A stretch of DNA of 41,563 nucleotides from DTU078 sp002397345 (GCA_937875545.1 CALLYE010000143.1:1-41563); one strand, 5' to 3'; positions 31,655 to 41,562 are shown, counted from the first letter of the stretch. Numbers and translations are program-made. Notes: generated by a model not told the origin, from the sequence alone.

Positions 31655-33469
31655 CTATGAATGATATTTTTCCGCCTGGAGCCTGAACATTTCAGCGTAT
31701 TTTCCGTCCGCTTCCAAAAGCTCGTCGTGAGAGCCGTGCTCGATAAGGCTGCCGTCCGCAAACATATATATTCTGTCCGCCATTCTGGTCGTTGACAAGC
31801 GGTGGCTGATAAATATAATGGTTTTGTCCATGGCATATGATAATATAGTTTGGTTCAGCTCGTATTCCGCCATCGGATCGAGCGCCGAGGACGGCTCGTC
31901 CATAACGATGATCTCGCAGTCACGGGCAAACACCCGCGCAATGGCGATCTTCTGCGCCTCGCCGCCCGACAGATTCACTCCCTTGTCGGAGAATTCGCGG
32001 GTTAAAGGTGTGTCGATGCCGTTTTCAAGAGACGCGAGTTTATCGTCAAAGGTGCTGCGGTGAAGCGCGTCCAGAACCTTGTCACGCATATCGTCGGTGT
32101 AAATGTCCGCGACAACGTTTTCCGCCACCGACGCGGCAAAGATTTGATAATCCTGGAACACCGCGCCGATCTTGCCGCGGTATCCATTCATGTCAAGCTC
32201 GCGTATGTCCGTGCCGTTCAGCCTGATATTACCGCATGTCGGGTCATAAAGGTGCAATAGCAGCTTAATGAACGTCGATTTACCCGCGCCGTTATAGCCT
32301 ACTATGGCGATCTTCTCGCCTCTTTTTATTGTCAGGTCAATATTTTTAAGCGATTCGGTATCTGACGAATCGTATTTAAATGATACGTTCTTAAATGTGA
32401 TCTCTTCGACCTGCGGTACCCTTTTATCTCCGCCGACCACTTTCGGTTCGTATTCCATGAAAACGCGGAATTTTTCCGCATACAGGCTGTGCTCCGGAAA
32501 TTTTATGAGGAACTGTATCAGCGTATTAATTTGCCAGTACAGCTTCCATACCGCGTTGTTTGCCGCCGCGAAATCACCGAGCAATATTGCGCCCCTCACA
32601 AGCTTATACACAAGCAGGATATTGATCCCGGCTTCGCATAATCCGATCTGCAAAAAATTATTAAGCGAGTTTATCGCGTATAGCTTTTTCCCGTATCGCT
32701 TTGCGATCTCCTTTTGACTTTCCATCGCTTCCTTATAGTCGTCAGTCAAAATATCGCTTGCGTGGCTCGTTCTTATCTCCTTCGCATAATCGGGCAGCGC
32801 AAATACGCGCTTGATATATTCCGCTTTACGCTGTTTTGGCAGTATTTCTTGCTGCTGATTGAAGCCAACTTTCTGCCTCCACAGATTTATAAACGCGGAA
32901 ATCGCCACAAACGCCAGGATTGTGATAACGACCGTCACATCGATTGTGAGCAGTACGCCGATTATGGTAAGAGTCGCTATCGTCCGGTTTATCAGCTTGC
33001 CGATATCCTCCATGATGCCCACGACGCGCCCGTCGCTCTCGTTTATCGCCCACACAAAATCATTGTAGAATTCGGGATTGTCGTAGCAGGAGAGGTCAAG
33101 AGAGCGCGCTTTTTCAAACAGAGCTTCCTGCATCTTCAAGTGCAGAGTCTGGCGTATCTTGGGGTTATACCAATTCCAATACCATACATGGAAGAAGTAA
33201 GTGACAAGCGAAAACTCCGCCATGAGCGCGATAACCAATGCCGGAGCGCCGAATCCGGCGCCTTCACCGATCCGATCGAACAGCATTTTTACGAAAATGA
33301 CACTTGTGAACGAGTGGATCATGCCCCAGACAACGCCCTCGACTATCATCCAAAATATATATGACGGTACATATTTTGCGACGAATTTCAGCATGTACAG
33401 GTTGTTTTTAAGAATGCGTGAAAGCGGCTGTTTTTTCTTTTTGTCCGATTTATTTTCATTCACTGTCAT
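31655..33469 (-). CDS. ABC transporter, fused permease-ATPase (exporter, second of pair)
   Basis: A 604-residue half-transporter. An N-terminal six-helix membrane domain spans about residues 25-325. The ATPase domain has Walker A GYNGAGKST at 391-399, signature LSGGEAQ, Walker B with IIVMDEPSSALDP and the switch His in FISHRLS. Start and stop overlap in TAATG with the upstream gene, so the two are co-translated and probably form a heterodimeric exporter. Substrate unknown; such pairs export peptides or drugs. No accessory or protease domain is present. Confidence 0.92.
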   Translation of the reverse strand: MTVNENKSDKKKKQPLSRILKNNLYMLKFVAKYVPSYIFWMIVEGVVWGMIHSFTSVIFVKMLFDRIGEGAGFGAPALVIALMAEFSLVTYFFHVWYWNWYNPKIRQTLHLKMQEALFEKARSLDLSCYDNPEFYNDFVWAINESDGRVVGIMEDIGKLINRTIATLTIIGVLLTIDVTVVITILAFVAISAFINLWRQKVGFNQQQEILPKQRKAEYIKRVFALPDYAKEIRTSHASDILTDDYKEAMESQKEIAKRYGKKLYAINSLNNFLQIGLCEAGINILLVYKLVRGAILLGDFAAANNAVWKLYWQINTLIQFLIKFPEHSLYAEKFRVFMEYEPKVVGGDKRVPQVEEITFKNVSFKYDSSDTESLKNIDLTIKRGEKIAIVGYNGAGKSTFIKLLLHLYDPTCGNIRLNGTDIRELDMNGYRGKIGAVFQDYQIFAASVAENVVADIYTDDMRDKVLDALHRSTFDDKLASLENGIDTPLTREFSDKGVNLSGGEAQKIAIARVFARDCEIIVMDEPSSALDPMAEYELNQTILSYAMDKTIIFISHRLSTTRMADRIYMFADGSLIEHGSHDELLEADGKYAEMFRLQAEKYHS

Positions 33470-35316
33470 TATACCCGCACCTCCGCTTCGTCCGCTATGT
33501 AATTCTGAGCCTGAAGCCTGAACATTTTCGAGTATTTACCGCCTTTCGCCATCAGCTCGTTATGCGAGCCTTCTTCGATAATCCTGCCGTTTTCGAGAAG
33601 ATATATGCGGTCGGCAAGTGTAGCCGAGGAAAGCCGGTGCGAGATGAATATGACCGAGCGGCTTTCACACGCGCGCATCATGTTTTCATACATTTTGTAT
33701 TCCGCTATCGGATCGAGCGCAGAGGACGGCTCGTCGAGGATAACGATGCCGCTGTCCTTTGTGAACGCGCGGGCGATGGAAACCTTCTGCCCCTCGCCGC
33801 CCGAGAGCACCTCGCCTTTTTCGTCAAATTCCCGCGTCAGCACCGTATCAACGCCCTTTTCAAAAGTCACGATCTTATCGTATATCCCGCTGTCGCACAG
33901 CGCCTGCCGTACCAGCTCGTCGTCGCCTTCGCGCCGTTTGCACAGCAGCACATTATCGGTGACCGACATTGAGAACAGACGAAAATCCTGAAATACCGTG
34001 CTGAATCTTTCGCGGTAGCCCGCCTCGCCTGTAATCGTATAATCGCGTATATCCCTGCCGGCATAAGTAATTACGCCTGATGTGGGGTCGTAAAGTCTCA
34101 GCATAAGCTTGACAAGCGTGGATTTGCCCGCGCCGTTATGGCCGACAAGCGCTATTTTTTCTCCTTGACGCACGGTGATATTAATATCGTGGAGGACGTC
34201 TGAGTTTTGTCCCGTATAGCGGAACGACACGTTTTTCAGCTCCAGCGTACCGGTTTTTGGCGTTAAGCCTTCGCCGCCGTTGATTTTAGGTTCGTATTCA
34301 AGATATTCGCGTATGGTGTCAATGTAAAGCGAGTTTTTATGCAGTTCCATGAAAGAGCTTGCGGTATTGGTAAGCGTATATGTAAGGGTTTCGATCGAGT
34401 TTATGACGACAATGCAGTCGCCGTACATCATGGTACCCGAAACCAGCGTCCTGTATATCGCGTACAGCATGGCTCCCATTGTTGAGAGTACTTCTTGGGT
34501 CTCATTCATGATGTAGTCGATGACGGCGAGCCTGAAACCGTATTTTCTTATATACGCAATGATGTTTTTCACCGATTTGTCGAACCGTAAAAACATAACG
34601 CGGTACATATTTGTCAGCCGCATTTCTTTGGCGAAATCGCAAAGATAGAACGTGCGGCGCGTATAGTCGCGCTGACGTTCCTCTTCTTGGCGTTTCATAT
34701 CGTATTCATGCTGGACGGTGTTTCGCTTTTTACCGAGCGTGAGCGTCATTATTACCGGTATCAGCGTAAATACGAGCAGCCACGGATCTATTGTGATAAT
34801 AAAAAATGAGTTCATCGCCATGGAAACGATTACCCAAACGCAGATGCAGACCGAGTTTATTACGTTCCAGACGCGATTGTTCATGTCGTTTGCGGCTTTA
34901 ATGTATTTATCGAAGAAGTCCTTGTCCTCGTAACATGCGAGTTCGACCGATTCGTTTTTGCGGAAGATGAGCTTTTGCACGTATTCAGTCATTTTTAGAT
35001 TAGCAATAGGCTGACGGAGCGAATAATACGCTCCTAACGCCAGATTGACGAGCAGATTCGCGCCGTACAGCGCCGCCATCGGAATTATCAGCTCGGGCAG
35101 TCCGCGCCCTTCCTGAAAGCCGTTTATCACATACCGCAGCAAGAAGGTATTTGTGTAAAAATTCAAGACCGCGTAGACAATGTTGCTTATCAGCGGTATC
35201 ACGACGGTCTCCGGCGCAATGCGCCCGGCGATGCCCAGCATGAACAGGGTGTTTTTTGCTATGTGTCTCCACGATTTTGTTTTGTCTTTTTCTTTTTTAT
35301 TCATGCTGTTTTGCAC
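33469..35316 (-). CDS. ABC transporter, fused permease-ATPase (exporter, first of pair)
   Basis: A 615-residue half-transporter like its partner: membrane domain at about 20-330, then Walker A GHNGAGKST, signature LSGGEGQ, Walker B IVILDEPSSALDP and FISHRLS. AAGGAGAT sits just before GTG at 35316; an ATG at 35304 is 15 bases from it, so the start is uncertain by four codons. It is transcribed from the promoter at 35401-35429 and shares the operon with the second half. Confidence 0.92.
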   Translation of the reverse strand: MQNSMNKKEKDKTKSWRHIAKNTLFMLGIAGRIAPETVVIPLISNIVYAVLNFYTNTFLLRYVINGFQEGRGLPELIIPMAALYGANLLVNLALGAYYSLRQPIANLKMTEYVQKLIFRKNESVELACYEDKDFFDKYIKAANDMNNRVWNVINSVCICVWVIVSMAMNSFFIITIDPWLLVFTLIPVIMTLTLGKKRNTVQHEYDMKRQEEERQRDYTRRTFYLCDFAKEMRLTNMYRVMFLRFDKSVKNIIAYIRKYGFRLAVIDYIMNETQEVLSTMGAMLYAIYRTLVSGTMMYGDCIVVINSIETLTYTLTNTASSFMELHKNSLYIDTIREYLEYEPKINGGEGLTPKTGTLELKNVSFRYTGQNSDVLHDINITVRQGEKIALVGHNGAGKSTLVKLMLRLYDPTSGVITYAGRDIRDYTITGEAGYRERFSTVFQDFRLFSMSVTDNVLLCKRREGDDELVRQALCDSGIYDKIVTFEKGVDTVLTREFDEKGEVLSGGEGQKVSIARAFTKDSGIVILDEPSSALDPIAEYKMYENMMRACESRSVIFISHRLSSATLADRIYLLENGRIIEEGSHNELMAKGGKYSKMFRLQAQNYIADEAEVRV

Positions 35317-35400
35317 TATCTCCTTGAAGCTGTCGAATTAATTATGCCGATTGTCGGGTTATATTAATGAATCCTACACGATGCCATATTGTTCTAAATA

Positions 35401-35429
35401 ATTATATATTATGTAACGCGATTCGTCAA
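35401..35429 (-). promoter_or_regulatory. Promoter for the ABC exporter pair
   Basis: On the minus strand TTGACG (35424-35429) and a perfect TATAAT (35401-35406) are 17 bases apart, about 85 bases upstream of the first ABC gene. The rest of 35317-35603 is AT-rich and without genes. Confidence 0.8.
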
Positions 35430-35603
35430 TACACATCTGAATATATATTTAATTCCACGAATAAATCGCGGGAAATAGACGCAAAAACATTATTATGAAG
35501 TTATATAGACCAAAATGCAGTATAAAAGACATAGGATCCCAGATATTTATTGACAGCTACATCTTATCGCGATGAAGTAAAGAATTAAAATCAAAACGGA
35601 GTT

Positions 35604-36497
35604 TTAGTATAATGGACTTGATTGACTTTTCATATCATCAAACACATACAGATAATAATCTTCCAGTGAAGGAACGACAGCGGTGGCACGTTCAATTGGC
35701 TTTTCGTCAGACAACACGCGAAGAATTACGTCACCGTTTTCTGCATTTTTAGATATGTTGATTACCTTATGTTGGGTTTGCATATCCGACACCTCCGATT
35801 CACCGCACGGTACATGCCACACCTTGCCCATTATTTTGCGTGTCAATTCATGCGGCGGCGCATTATCAACAACCACGCCTTTTTTAAACATGATAATATC
35901 TCGGGCTATGTACTCGACATCAGATACCACATGGGTGGCGATTAAAACGATTTTATTAAACGCAATTTTTGATATATAATTCCGGATGGCAATGCGTTGT
36001 TTCGGGTCAAGTCCGGCGGTAGGTTCGTCAAGGATTAGGATCTCCGGTTCGCCAAGGACAGCCTGAGCCAGCGTCAAGCGCTGTTTCATACCGCCTGACA
36101 ACGCACCGATTTTTCGTTTCGGCACATCGTCAAGCTCAACCGCATGAAGAATATCGGCGATCTGCGTTTTAGCGTCGTCTTTTTTCATGTCTTTTAACGC
36201 AGCCATATACCACATAAAACGCTCAACGGTGAAGTTCGGATACAAACCTGGATATTGCGGCATAAAGCCGAGCTTTTCACGGAAACGGACGCCCATTTTA
36301 AGGACGTTTTCGCCGTCGTATGTAATTTCGCCGTAATCGGCTTTTAAATTATCGGTAATTATATTCATCAGCGTGGACTTGCCACTGCCGTTCGGCCCGA
36401 GGAGAGCGTAAATACCGGGGGTGAAAGTTGCCGTAAACTTATATAATGCTTTATTTGCACCGTAAGATTTGGTTATGTCGCGAATATCTACAATCAT
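35604..36497 (-). CDS. ABC transporter ATP-binding protein
   Basis: A 297-residue ATPase: Walker A GPNGSGKST at 34-42, signature ALSGGMKQR near 133, Walker B EILILDEPTAGLDP near 155 and the switch His in IATHV. The C-terminal 80 residues form an accessory domain. It would drive the ABC-2-type permease encoded upstream in the same direction. In this minus-strand operon it is last, after the secreted peptide, lipoprotein and permease genes. Confidence 0.92.
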   Translation of the reverse strand: MIVDIRDITKSYGANKALYKFTATFTPGIYALLGPNGSGKSTLMNIITDNLKADYGEITYDGENVLKMGVRFREKLGFMPQYPGLYPNFTVERFMWYMAALKDMKKDDAKTQIADILHAVELDDVPKRKIGALSGGMKQRLTLAQAVLGEPEILILDEPTAGLDPKQRIAIRNYISKIAFNKIVLIATHVVSDVEYIARDIIMFKKGVVVDNAPPHELTRKIMGKVWHVPCGESEVSDMQTQHKVINISKNAENGDVILRVLSDEKPIERATAVVPSLEDYYLYVFDDMKSQSSPLY

Positions 36498-36585
36498 TTT
36501 ATTTTATACTTAAATTCGATTATAAACTCGGTAAAAATTCGCGCCAAAAGCTTGAATATATGAGTTTTGACGCGGATTCTTTTCA

Positions 36586-37443
36586 TTAGCTCTCGAATTT
36601 AGGTATTATAACCCTCCCGTTCCATTTCCGGTATGTAACGCCCGCGGTAAACAATGTCAACACAGTACAAACCCCGCAGGTTGCGAAACCTTTAAAAATA
36701 TTCTCAGGTGACATAAAATACGATATACTGATAAATTGGAATAACGGAATCCCGTAATAATCGATAATAAACGGGATGAGAATAACCGATATTGAAACGA
36801 TCACTGTTTTAATCTGGTTTTCCAGTATACAGGATAACGCGGTGACCAACAAGAAACAAACTTCATATCCGATAAAACTGATAATTTTATATATTATTAA
36901 ATAAGATAATATACTCATGTCAGTATTAAGCTCCGCATAGCGCGGAATACTCATAACATTTGCCGACAGATAATCGACATTATAATTTTTTAATAAATTC
37001 ACAATATCGACAGCGGAAAAAGCAATATAAATAAAAGTTGAGATTATTAATGCAAGAACAATTTTATTTCGGAACGTGATGCCATGCCCCTTCCTAGTCA
37101 GGCGCAGGATTCTGTGAAACCCTGTGTCATATTCAATCGAAAAGATATATCCGCAAATGAAAACCGCTGTCAATACCGCGGTTATATCAATGGGTGCTCC
37201 GAGTAGTCTTGTAACACCCTCTTCATAAATAAATTCGATATTATCATGCGATTTATTAAAACCGATAAGATAATCGCTCCGTTCACACAATCGGTCGCAG
37301 GCGGATTTGCAATAATTTGCGTAATTATAACGGTTTAAATATGTTTGATATTCATTGCTCGTTAGCTTGCCTTTTTGAAATAAATCCTTCATCTCCGAAT
37401 ATTTTTCAAGTGTGCTTGTGATATATTCTTTTTCGTTTTCAAC
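36586..37443 (-). pseudogene. C-terminal part of the ABC-2 permease, cut off by an in-frame TAA
   Basis: This segment is in the same frame as the upstream permease and begins directly after its TAA stop (37444-37446). It reads VENEKEYITSTLEKYSEMKD, an extracytoplasmic helical stretch, and goes on through about five membrane helices (LTAVFICGYIFSIEY, IVLALIISTFIYIAF, VSISVILIPFIIDYYG) to VIIPKFES. The first ATG (37392) has no properly spaced ribosome site. It is probably the second half of one protein of about 765 residues. If it is translated at all, it would need read-through or an internal start. Confidence 0.6.
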
Positions 37444-38877
37444 TTATAATAATATTTCTTCTGTGACAGGCCCCTTGAGCTGGGATATGTAATCCATATA
37501 CAGCGTTTCTATTACGCCTGTATTCGGACTATAATATATGCCGGATAAAATAACTTTTAAAATTATAGACGCTATTATAATATAGATGCCGGCTTCACAT
37601 ACCAATATTTTATAGCACTCCGCATTAAGCAGTGACATTGATATGCGCGTCGTTTTATTTGTTTCTTTCCCTTTTATGATAACAACCGCACACGAGGGCT
37701 TTTTCAGCATAGACAAACAAATAATTATAACGATTATCGCCGCTGCCGCAATTAAAATAAAGAAGGTATAATCGATGAATGAATTAAAAATATTAATCCC
37801 TCTTAATTGTGTGAACAGGATATTTATATTAAAAATATCAATGGCATTGAATTTCTGCAAATTATAATATATCGATTCGGGGCTGATATTTTTCAATATG
37901 ATGCTCGCCACGGTAAGTATAACGGTAAATATAAACGCAGGAATTTCACTTTTCGCGTATTGACCGATGACAGCAACAGTAAGGGAAAAACATATAAACA
38001 ATAAAATGCGGACGAGCAGATATATAACGAGATATTGCCCGACAGTAAATTCAAACCGGCAATATTTAAAGCCGTCGAGTGCCTGTATGGGCATGTCGGC
38101 AGAAGAAAATCCGCACGAAAATGCGAATATGGTAAGCGGAGCCAATGTATATGCCACGGTTAATATTGCTGAAGATATTGTTATATATTCGAGTTTCGCT
38201 CGTCTGACATCACCCCTGCCCCTCTTTGAGATATTCAATACATTTGAAAAACTCGCACGCCAATCAACGGTAAAAACGCCGCAAAATAACCCCAGCGATG
38301 CAAGCGCGATGAAAACGGACGGTGTTTCAAGCGAAAAGAATTCGTTCCATCCGTTAATTTCAGCTATGTCCCATGTCTTACCGGTTAAAGGGTCGTAGTT
38401 ATTAATAAGCTGTATGTAATATTTATAGGTGTAGCTGTCGCGGTTATCCGTGTCCTTGATTCGCGCGGCTGTGTCACGCAATAACGAATTCAAAGCCTGG
38501 CTATAATTATTTTGGGCGTTTATTATTTCCTCTACTTCTTTAAAAAGCTGCCTGTCGCCATAATCGGGGTAATCAACCAAAACATTTTCAAAGACTGGCA
38601 TACTTTTCGTATTATCATCGTTAAGCATGCTGTAATATTGCGCATTATAATAAGACAAGCGCTTTTGATATTCGCTATAAAGGTTGTTGTATTCGGTATT
38701 ATCAGTTAAATACACATCAATTAAATTTTGTTTTACATCGCGGATTTCATTTGCTTTATTCGCAAAATTATTTCTATACTGATATGCAGTCATACCTATG
38801 TTAATAATAAGCATAACAACAACAAGTATTATATTGAATTTATTAAAATGTTTAATAAACTCGCATTTTAATAACAT
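37444..38877 (-). CDS. ABC-2-type permease, N-terminal part
   Basis: A 477-residue membrane protein. One helix near the N-terminus (NIILVVVMLIINIGM) is followed by a long extracytoplasmic helical region of about 140 residues, then about six membrane helices, and the sequence begins a second similar unit near residue 410 (LLNAECYKILVCEAGIYIIIA). This repeat layout resembles large ABC-2 permeases of peptide export or immunity systems. The stop is followed in frame by the missing half of the second unit. ATG at 38877 is chosen because GGGAAGGG is upstream; a TTG at 38910 lies within the lipoprotein gene. Confidence 0.72.
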   Translation of the reverse strand: MLLKCEFIKHFNKFNIILVVVMLIINIGMTAYQYRNNFANKANEIRDVKQNLIDVYLTDNTEYNNLYSEYQKRLSYYNAQYYSMLNDDNTKSMPVFENVLVDYPDYGDRQLFKEVEEIINAQNNYSQALNSLLRDTAARIKDTDNRDSYTYKYYIQLINNYDPLTGKTWDIAEINGWNEFFSLETPSVFIALASLGLFCGVFTVDWRASFSNVLNISKRGRGDVRRAKLEYITISSAILTVAYTLAPLTIFAFSCGFSSADMPIQALDGFKYCRFEFTVGQYLVIYLLVRILLFICFSLTVAVIGQYAKSEIPAFIFTVILTVASIILKNISPESIYYNLQKFNAIDIFNINILFTQLRGINIFNSFIDYTFFILIAAAAIIVIIICLSMLKKPSCAVVIIKGKETNKTTRISMSLLNAECYKILVCEAGIYIIIASIILKVILSGIYYSPNTGVIETLYMDYISQLKGPVTEEILL

Positions 38878-38902
38878 ACTTATTTTAACCCTTCCCTGCG
38901 TA

Positions 38903-40255
38903 TTAATCAAGATTCAACCACTTAATTGTTCCTTCTTTAAAATTTACCCTTGCCGTAGAACCTGTTCTCCTGAACCAAGTTAAATCGCCTTCATTAACCA
39001 AAGTAAAACAATCAAGGTATATATAATCTCCTATTACAAAATATCCGAGATCAAAAAACATTTTACTATGACCATCGAAAACCAATTCACTTATGGAAGT
39101 ATCGTTTCTATTAACACGGTATAGCTTATTTCCTGTTTTATCAATGCTGCTGCCACCACGCGGACTATTACCATAGTCAATAGGATCGTATATAAAATAA
39201 TATATATAGTTATTTGTTAACTGTATATTTATTATTTTATCTGAAGGCATATCTATTTTTCGGCACTTAAGATCTTTGTCGATACAATATACATACCCTT
39301 CTGTTATTTCATTGTCTGATATGGTAAACATGTATTTTGAACATAAAATAAAATATAATTCTTGTGTATTTTCATCATAATAGAAATTTCTTACAATATA
39401 ATCATTATCGTAATTGAATATTATTTTTTCATTTTCGTAATTTAAATCAGTAGTATATAATCTGTTATTTGAATCATCTATAAAAAATATGTTGTTTTTA
39501 TTGACAAACATAAAACTGCCGTATTCTAAATTAGCATATGCATTATGTAACTGTTCAACTTTATTTGTGGTTAAATCAAATGACATTGTATAATAATTTA
39601 TTGTTTTTTCGAGTTCGCCATTATCACCTTTTTTATTTGTTCTTTGGGTGACAAGAAAATACAATTTGTCATTATTAATATATTGTAAATAAAATGAATT
39701 ATATGTTTCACGGCTTATAGAATCTGATTTATACAATTCACGCATTATATTATTTTCTGTGTCTATAAAATATATAACATCATATATTCCATTTTCAGAT
39801 AGAATTGTTTTAACCGCATAAATAATGTTGCTCGAATCCGGCGAAAAAACGAGAGAAATAATATCCAAATATTTGCATCCGCTTTCTCTCGTATGCGGAC
39901 AGAGCGGGTCAGGACACATATAATATTTTTCTCCTGTTTTTATACTCATATATGCCCACATATTATAACTTAAGTTACGCGACACTTGAAAATATAATCT
40001 ATCTCTGTTCATAAAATAATTATCCGAAAGCCCAATAATATTTTTAGAGCTATCACCGTTTTCCGAGTAAATATATTCTTTTTCCGGTGTGAGCCAATCG
40101 GTTAAATTGTTTTGATAAGCATATAGATTATTGCTTATCGTTTTATTATATTCCTCTGCTTTTTTCAGAGCATTGTTTTCGGATTCTGAATTTGTGCAAG
40201 CATAAAAAGCTATAATTAAAGTAAAAATTATTAAAATAATAATATTAATTTTCAT
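38903..40255 (-). CDS. Secreted lipoprotein with CPDPLCPH motif, probable beta-propeller
   Basis: A 450-residue protein with a lipoprotein signal (ILIIFTLIIAFYAC at about 7-20, Cys then TNSESE). The mature part is rich in Tyr, Asn and Asp and repeats strand pairs such as IIYAVKTILSENGIYDVIYFID, NNIFFIDDSNNRLYTTD and ELYFILCSKYMF, suggesting a beta-propeller. Near residue 105 a CPDPLCPH motif with another Cys five to six residues later recalls a group of gut Bacillota lipoproteins encoded beside ABC transporters; function unknown. ATG at 40255 follows AAGGA at spacing 10. It overlaps no signal for export other than the lipobox. Confidence 0.7.
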   Translation of the reverse strand: MKINIIILIIFTLIIAFYACTNSESENNALKKAEEYNKTISNNLYAYQNNLTDWLTPEKEYIYSENGDSSKNIIGLSDNYFMNRDRLYFQVSRNLSYNMWAYMSIKTGEKYYMCPDPLCPHTRESGCKYLDIISLVFSPDSSNIIYAVKTILSENGIYDVIYFIDTENNIMRELYKSDSISRETYNSFYLQYINNDKLYFLVTQRTNKKGDNGELEKTINYYTMSFDLTTNKVEQLHNAYANLEYGSFMFVNKNNIFFIDDSNNRLYTTDLNYENEKIIFNYDNDYIVRNFYYDENTQELYFILCSKYMFTISDNEITEGYVYCIDKDLKCRKIDMPSDKIINIQLTNNYIYYFIYDPIDYGNSPRGGSSIDKTGNKLYRVNRNDTSISELVFDGHSKMFFDLGYFVIGDYIYLDCFTLVNEGDLTWFRRTGSTARVNFKEGTIKWLNLD

Positions 40256-40297
40256 AATAATAAATTCCTTACATAATAAATTACATAATATTAGAAG

Positions 40298-40353
40298 GCA
40301 TTTCACGTCGCGATGTTAATTATTTTGTTATATAACACCACGACGTGAAATGC
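40298..40353 (-). other. Large hairpin between peptide and lipoprotein genes
   Basis: GCATTTCACGTCG (40298-40310) and CGACGTGAAATGC (40341-40353) pair perfectly over 13 bases. No T-run follows on the minus strand. Such a hairpin after a short first gene can stabilise its mRNA or act as a leaky attenuator, so that the peptide is made in excess of the membrane proteins. Confidence 0.65.
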
Positions 40354-40394
40354 TGATTCTTACCGCCTAATATTGTCAGTAACCTGACATATTA

Positions 40395-40727
40395 TTATGG
40401 CCAATCATCTGAGGCAACTATTTTGTCTTCGATCCATGCTTCTGCAGAAGACTTGTTTATTGGATATTGGGGATAATTTGGTACATCTGTTGCATATATA
40501 GATGCACCTACAGATTTTTTATACCCTTCATCTCTGTTTTGTTTTGAAGACATTATGTTACCCATGCTTACACGTGCCAAAAGATTTGCATCATATGTAA
40601 TGGATACATTCGCAGTCGCCATTGAAGACGATGCTGCAGCCCCTGCCGTTGCGTAAATCGACAAAGAAAGCATCCCCGCGATCAGCACGAAGGAAATGAC
40701 TGTGGTTATGGTTTTTCGTTGCAACAT
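40395..40727 (-). CDS. Small secreted protein, first gene of the ABC locus
   Basis: A 110-residue precursor with a classical signal peptide (MLQRKTITTVISFVLIAGML, cleavage likely near ATAGAAA at about 26-32) and an exported part of about 80 residues: ATANVSITYDANLLARVSMG, a polar middle (SSKQNRDEGYKKS), and SVGASIYATDVPNYP ending in DDWP. There is no Cys in the mature part. It could be a bacteriocin-like or signalling peptide, since it precedes a large ABC-2 permease and ATPase, but the sequence does not match one I know. ATG at 40727 follows AAGGA with normal spacing. Confidence 0.65.
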   Translation of the reverse strand: MLQRKTITTVISFVLIAGMLSLSIYATAGAAASSSMATANVSITYDANLLARVSMGNIMSSKQNRDEGYKKSVGASIYATDVPNYPQYPINKSSAEAWIEDKIVASDDWP

Positions 40728-41238
40728 TTTATACCATCCTTTCTTTCTCTTAATATCAACTTTCGACCTGTATTCGGTGATATTATTCCGAAAAAACAAT
40801 TTCTTGATATGAATCGTCCCACATAATCAACGCATGCCCTTGATAAGAGCAAGATAATTCATCAGGTCTGCTCTCTATGTAACAAGTTCTGGCCGGGAAC
40901 CCGTGACATCATCTTTCTTGATTTTTTATCTTCACATATATAGTCTTTGAAATTTCGATTTGTGACACCTCATAATATATTATTTTTTTATGAACAGCAA
41001 TCAATCGGGACCAAGCTAATTAAAGTGTTTATTGTTATAATCATGTAAATATTGATAAAATTCAACTGATGGACATTCTGTTTAAATCAGTGAAACCGAA
41101 ACGCTGAAGACTGTATTTGCAAATATAAGCACATAATAGATCAGGCGATTATTTGAGTCTTTTTGCTTGAATCGCTTGACTATTTGCCTGTAGGGTTTAT
41201 ACTTATATATAGTTAATTTCAACGGAGGCTAATTTATT
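40728..41238. other. Gene-free intergenic region
   Basis: 511 AT-rich bases between divergent genes. I see the + strand promoter at 41176-41203 and no convincing minus-strand promoter for the peptide operon. No gene, tRNA or clear hairpin is supported. Confidence 0.5.
41176..41203 (+). promoter_or_regulatory. Promoter for the last lipoprotein gene
   Basis: TTGACT (41176-41181) and TATACT (41198-41203) with a 16-base spacer, 35 bases before the start codon. Confidence 0.65.
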
Positions 41239-41562
41239 GTGAAAACCAAGTTATTTACGGTGTTTCTTATGCTTACTTTCATTCTTTTTTCCTGCGATAG
41301 CAATAACAATCATGAATTACAAACAACCGGTGATGGTACTTCTATTACGATTGATGATGATACCACTTGTTCGTATGGAACTGATAATAACACAACTACT
41401 TATGTGACAACTACCCCTTATTACGAGACAAACCCATATAATGATATTTCGGATATCGACTTATCGCCTGATGTATCTGACACAGAATCTTATAATGACT
41501 ATTTTTTCTTAGGGCAACACCGCATAAAAAAGCCTGTAAAAAACCGCTCCAATATGATATAA
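41239..41562 (+). CDS. Thr-rich secreted lipoprotein
   Basis: A 107-residue protein starting with GTG, with GGAGG at 41224-41228. The signal (KLFTVFLMLTFILFSC) ends in an LFSC lipobox. The mature part is rich in Thr, Asp and Asn (TTGDGTSITIDDDTTCSYG; NNTTTYVTTTPYYETNPYND), fitting an extended surface tether, and switches in the last 15 residues to a basic tail (HRIKKPVKNRSNMI) unlike the rest. The tail may mark a junction or frameshift, and the original protein may be longer beyond the window. Function unknown. Confidence 0.6.
   Translation: MKTKLFTVFLMLTFILFSCDSNNNHELQTTGDGTSITIDDDTTCSYGTDNNTTTYVTTTPYYETNPYNDISDIDLSPDVSDTESYNDYFFLGQHRIKKPVKNRSNMI

Noticed and set aside
40395..40727. Lactococcin 972-type bacteriocin precursor
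   Set aside because: Gene context is similar (secreted peptide, large permease, ATPase), but the mature peptide lacks the recognisable pattern of that family.
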